From Planotetraspora phitsanulokensis (GTDB taxonomy: Bacteria > Actinomycetota > Actinomycetes > Streptosporangiales > Streptosporangiaceae), in assembly GCF_016863295.1 (NCBI RefSeq), contig NZ_BOOP01000010.1:1-49482 (forward strand): 49,482 nt of DNA, read 5' to 3'. Positions within the stretch are counted from its first letter, which is position 1. Every line of letters starts with the position of its first letter. Positions 49,344-49,482 of the stretch are shown one piece after another. The position numbers were made by a program, and so were the translations under genes. The notes under the pieces are model-generated. The model was not told the DNA's origin and did no database searches. It was given only the letters and a program-made list of their open reading frames with translations.

Positions 49344-49482
49344 GCGTCCTCCCCCGGCCCGTCCTTCGCGGGGTCACCAGGGCTCCCCGGGGCGTCCGGG
49401 GCGTCCGGGGTGGTCGGGGTGGTCGGGGTGGTCGGGGTGGTCGGGGTGGTCGGGGTGGTCGGGGTGGTCGGGGTGGTCGGGG
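49340..49482 (-). CDS. nuoI: C-terminal tail of NuoI (partial)
   Basis: The frame that ends with TGA at 49340-49342 continues to the window end. It reads (TTP) repeats followed by DAPDAPGSPGDPAKDGPGED-A. The gene is named from operon order (nuoI precedes nuoJ) and the GTGA overlap; no iron-sulfur motif lies within the window. The tail would be a disordered Pro/Thr-rich extension after the ferredoxin domain. Confidence 0.7.
   Translation of the reverse strand, partial: PTTPTTPTTPTTPTTPTTPTTPTTPDAPDAPGSPGDPAKDGPGEDA
49409..49482. repeat. 9-bp tandem repeat inside nuoI
   Basis: GGGGTGGTC repeats about eight times up to the end of the window and may go on. It is 9 bases long, so each copy adds Thr-Thr-Pro in frame. 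Two shorter GGGGCGTCC units precede it (Asp-Ala-Pro). Confidence 0.93.

Noticed and set aside
49409-49482. Regular short repeats at the window end as a CRISPR array
   Set aside because: The unit is 9 bases with no spacers and is in frame with the nuoI tail.

Overview
The base composition (very high G+C outside a few intergenic patches), GTG and TTG starts, leaderless promoters, a LuxR-type ATPase regulator, CU044_5270/ECF-sigma and MmyB-type genes, and the tRNA-Thr/tRNA-Met/rpmG/hadA/hadB order all point to a chromosomal segment of a filamentous actinomycete. A Streptosporangiales relative (Nonomuraea, Microbispora or Streptosporangium type) is my inference; the genus cannot be fixed from this window.

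Layout. 0.3-5.3 kb: DUF6157, lipB (lipoylation), a PspC protein, a flippase-like membrane protein, then a TetR regulator divergent from a YhgE/ABC-2-like membrane protein across a four-step 15-bp operator array, and a tubby-like protein. 5.4-7.4 kb: a short second Rho ATPase and a small unknown protein, surrounded by six copies of the decamer GTGATCATGC. 7.4-10.9 kb: deoC, a complete aldehyde dehydrogenase and a half-length ALDH without a catalytic Cys (deoxyribose catabolism). 11-18.1 kb: a 53-aa protein, a large LuxR-type ATPase regulator, a Mn-riboswitch-controlled GDT1 family exporter, murB, hadB, hadA, rpmG, tRNA-Met and tRNA-Thr. 18.2-20.9 kb: a lipoprotein candidate and a nadR-pnuC operon (NAD salvage) under a palindromic operator. 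21.3-25.3 kb: a secreted trypsin-like protease with VCBS repeats, a HAD phosphatase and an MFS exporter.

25.3-32.9 kb is accessory-like: gene remnants (TetR C-terminus, YVTN propeller, ABC ATPase, IS110 transposase), a small secreted protein, a patatin phospholipase, a TPR protein, an MmyB-type regulator, and a TetR/DUF998/hydrolase cassette, ending at tRNA-Tyr. 33.1-43.3 kb returns to ordinary genes: GNAT, YajQ, a VapBC-like toxin-antitoxin pair, an ECF sigma factor with a CU044_5270 protein, a polar amino-acid ABC transporter, a FUSC/MarR divergent pair, a PPOX-fold protein and HtpX. 43.4 kb to the end is the distal half of the complex I operon, nuoN-M-L-K-J and the 3' end of nuoI, all on the minus strand with mostly 4-bp start/stop overlaps.

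Most notable: the short Rho with its private repeat family; the riboswitch whose P1 strand is shared with a downstream hairpin; a split ALDH pair; the promoter architecture of the regulators, several of which look leaderless with the operator inside the promoter; and the decayed 25-33 kb region.
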